A stretch of DNA of 6,604 bases from CAYFKJ01 sp964401845 (GTDB taxonomy: Bacteria; Pseudomonadota; Alphaproteobacteria; UBA2966): contig CAYOAD010000212.1 of assembly GCA_964401845.1 (NCBI GenBank), positions 1 to 6,604 of the forward strand. Reading direction: 5' to 3'. The notes under the pieces are model-generated. The model was not told the DNA's origin, searched no databases, and worked only from the letters and a program-made list of their open reading frames with translations. Of this stretch, positions 5,850 through 6,604 are shown one piece after another. The position numbers and the translations under genes were made by a program. Each line of letters opens with the position of its first letter. Positions within the stretch are counted from its first letter, which is position 1.

Positions 5850-6281
5850 ATGACGACCCAGCGAGTGTTCGTTTACGGCACCCTGAAGCGCGGCTTCCCC
5901 AACGATATTACCGCCGTCATGACGGTGAAATTTCTTGGCCGCTTCACCACCGTCAAAGCCTTTCCCCTGGTCGTGGGCGGCAGCTGGTTTTCGCCTTACC
6001 TGATATCGGAGCCCGGCGAAGGCCACCGGGTCGCCGGTGAGATTTTCGAGGTTGATGACCGCCAGCTTGCGGAGCTTGACCGCATGGAAGGCACGCACCT
6101 TCCGAACGCTTATCACCGGGACCGCGTGAAGGTCACACCAGAGAGCGGTGGCGCGTCATGCGAAGCATGGACGTATTTCAAGGATCGCCAAACCATCAAT
6201 GGCATTCATTCGGGACCGAAGCCTGAGTACAAGCTGGATCCGCGGTACGTCGGTCCTGCTGAACGGACGAGGCCGTTTTAG
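5850..6281 (+). CDS. Gamma-glutamylcyclotransferase/AIG2-fold protein, 143 aa
   Basis: The N-terminus VFVYGTLKRG (6-15) is the classic glycine-loop signature of the GGCT/AIG2 fold. It continues with GGSWFSPYL (43-51), VAGEIFEV (61-68) and LDRMEGTHLPNAYHRDRV (76-93); E80 sits where family members have their catalytic glutamate, and Y88 and R90 match the conserved end of that segment. Enzymes of this fold cyclise gamma-glutamyl amines or amino acids and release 5-oxoproline; the best resemblance is to the small AIG2/GGACT-like group, but many bacterial members have no known substrate. No signal peptide is present, so it is cytosolic. ATG 5850 is 9 bp after the SnoaL-like stop, without a strong ribosome binding site, consistent with re-initiation inside an operon. 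Its stop codon overlaps the stop of the opposite-strand gene. Confidence 0.88.
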   Translation: MTTQRVFVYGTLKRGFPNDITAVMTVKFLGRFTTVKAFPLVVGGSWFSPYLISEPGEGHRVAGEIFEVDDRQLAELDRMEGTHLPNAYHRDRVKVTPESGGASCEAWTYFKDRQTINGIHSGPKPEYKLDPRYVGPAERTRPF

Positions 6282-6604
6282 ATTTCTCCGAGATGCGAGG
6301 CGCGGGCGTGCCACCATTCCATGAACATGCGGCATTGCCGGGGATCGCTTTCGCCGGGCTCGAACTGGCAGTGGAAGACACCGTCCAACTCGACCCGTTC
6401 GTGGGTTGCGTTGCGGATGAAACTGGCCCGCCAATGGCAGATGCCGATGTCCTCGATCACGCCCCAGATCTTGTAGTCGAAGGAAATGTCGCGCTGGCCC
6501 TCGACGGCGTGTTCCTGCCAGTATTCGCGGATGGCTTCGCGGCCCTCCATGGGCGTGCCATGGGGTGTTTCCCGGTAGATGATTTCGCGGCTGAAGATTT
6601 TGGC
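6278..6604 (-). CDS. NTF2/SnoaL-like protein, C-terminal part (cut by right window edge)
   Basis: The last 108 codons and stop are present; the frame is open to the window edge, so the true start lies outside. An internal ATG at 6550 is not the likely start because the preceding 18 codons continue the fold (SREIIYRETPHGTP). Visible NTF2/SnoaL-like marks, numbered from the edge, are IIYRETP (8-14), EGREAIREYWQ (20-30), ICHWRASF (55-62), ELDGVFHCQF (72-81) and the C-terminal CRMFMEWWHAR (91-101). This matches the small proteins usually called nuclear transport factor 2 family proteins, with a ligand pocket but no assigned reaction. The stop shares the bases TTAG (6278-6281) with the stop of the convergent GGCT-fold gene. 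Whether its neighbours beyond the edge form an operon cannot be seen. Confidence 0.82.
   Translation of the reverse strand, partial: AKIFSREIIYRETPHGTPMEGREAIREYWQEHAVEGQRDISFDYKIWGVIEDIGICHWRASFIRNATHERVELDGVFHCQFEPGESDPRQCRMFMEWWHARASHLGEI

Noticed and set aside
5421..6116. Minus-strand open frame of 231 codons opposite the SnoaL-like and GGCT-fold genes
   Set aside because: It spans two real genes and their junction, has shadow-like composition and no domain.

Overview
The window reads as ordinary chromosome of a GC-rich alphaproteobacterium, probably of the Rhodospirillales type. This is inferred from codon use, tight gene packing and the character of the Nudix, proline iminopeptidase and uracil phosphoribosyltransferase proteins; there is no rRNA or other marker to settle it. 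I see no tRNA, rRNA, CRISPR array, insertion sequence, phage gene or long repeat. Ten protein genes fill almost all of the sequence, and two of them run off the ends.

Left part (1-1903, minus strand): in reading order, a major facilitator transporter, a 46-residue lipoprotein, and the first 170 codons of a secreted gamma-glutamyltransferase (ggt), cut by the left edge. The spacings of 38 and 5 bp suggest one transcript. A divergent promoter region (1904-2003) separates this unit from a plus-strand Nudix hydrolase of the NUDT19/acyl-CoA diphosphatase-like type (2004-2849).

Middle part (2863-5022): a stand-alone CheY-like receiver on the minus strand meets the Nudix gene tail to tail. It is divergent from upp (uracil salvage, 3377-4042, plus). 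upp in turn meets a minus-strand proline iminopeptidase (4045-5022) with only 2 bp between stop codons.

Right part (5138-6604): a short divergent region leads into a compact plus-strand operon of three small proteins: a cupin, an NTF2/SnoaL-like protein whose start overlaps the cupin stop, and a gamma-glutamylcyclotransferase/AIG2-fold protein. The last overlaps by 4 nt the end of a second NTF2/SnoaL-like gene on the minus strand, whose 5' end lies beyond the window.

Biologically this is mostly housekeeping and salvage (nucleobase, CoA/nucleotide, peptide and gamma-glutamyl turnover). The items most worth a second look are the tiny lipoprotein between transporter and ggt, and the cupin/SnoaL/GGCT-fold operon of unknown substrate. 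I found no convincing evidence of a novel defence, mobile or other dramatic system.
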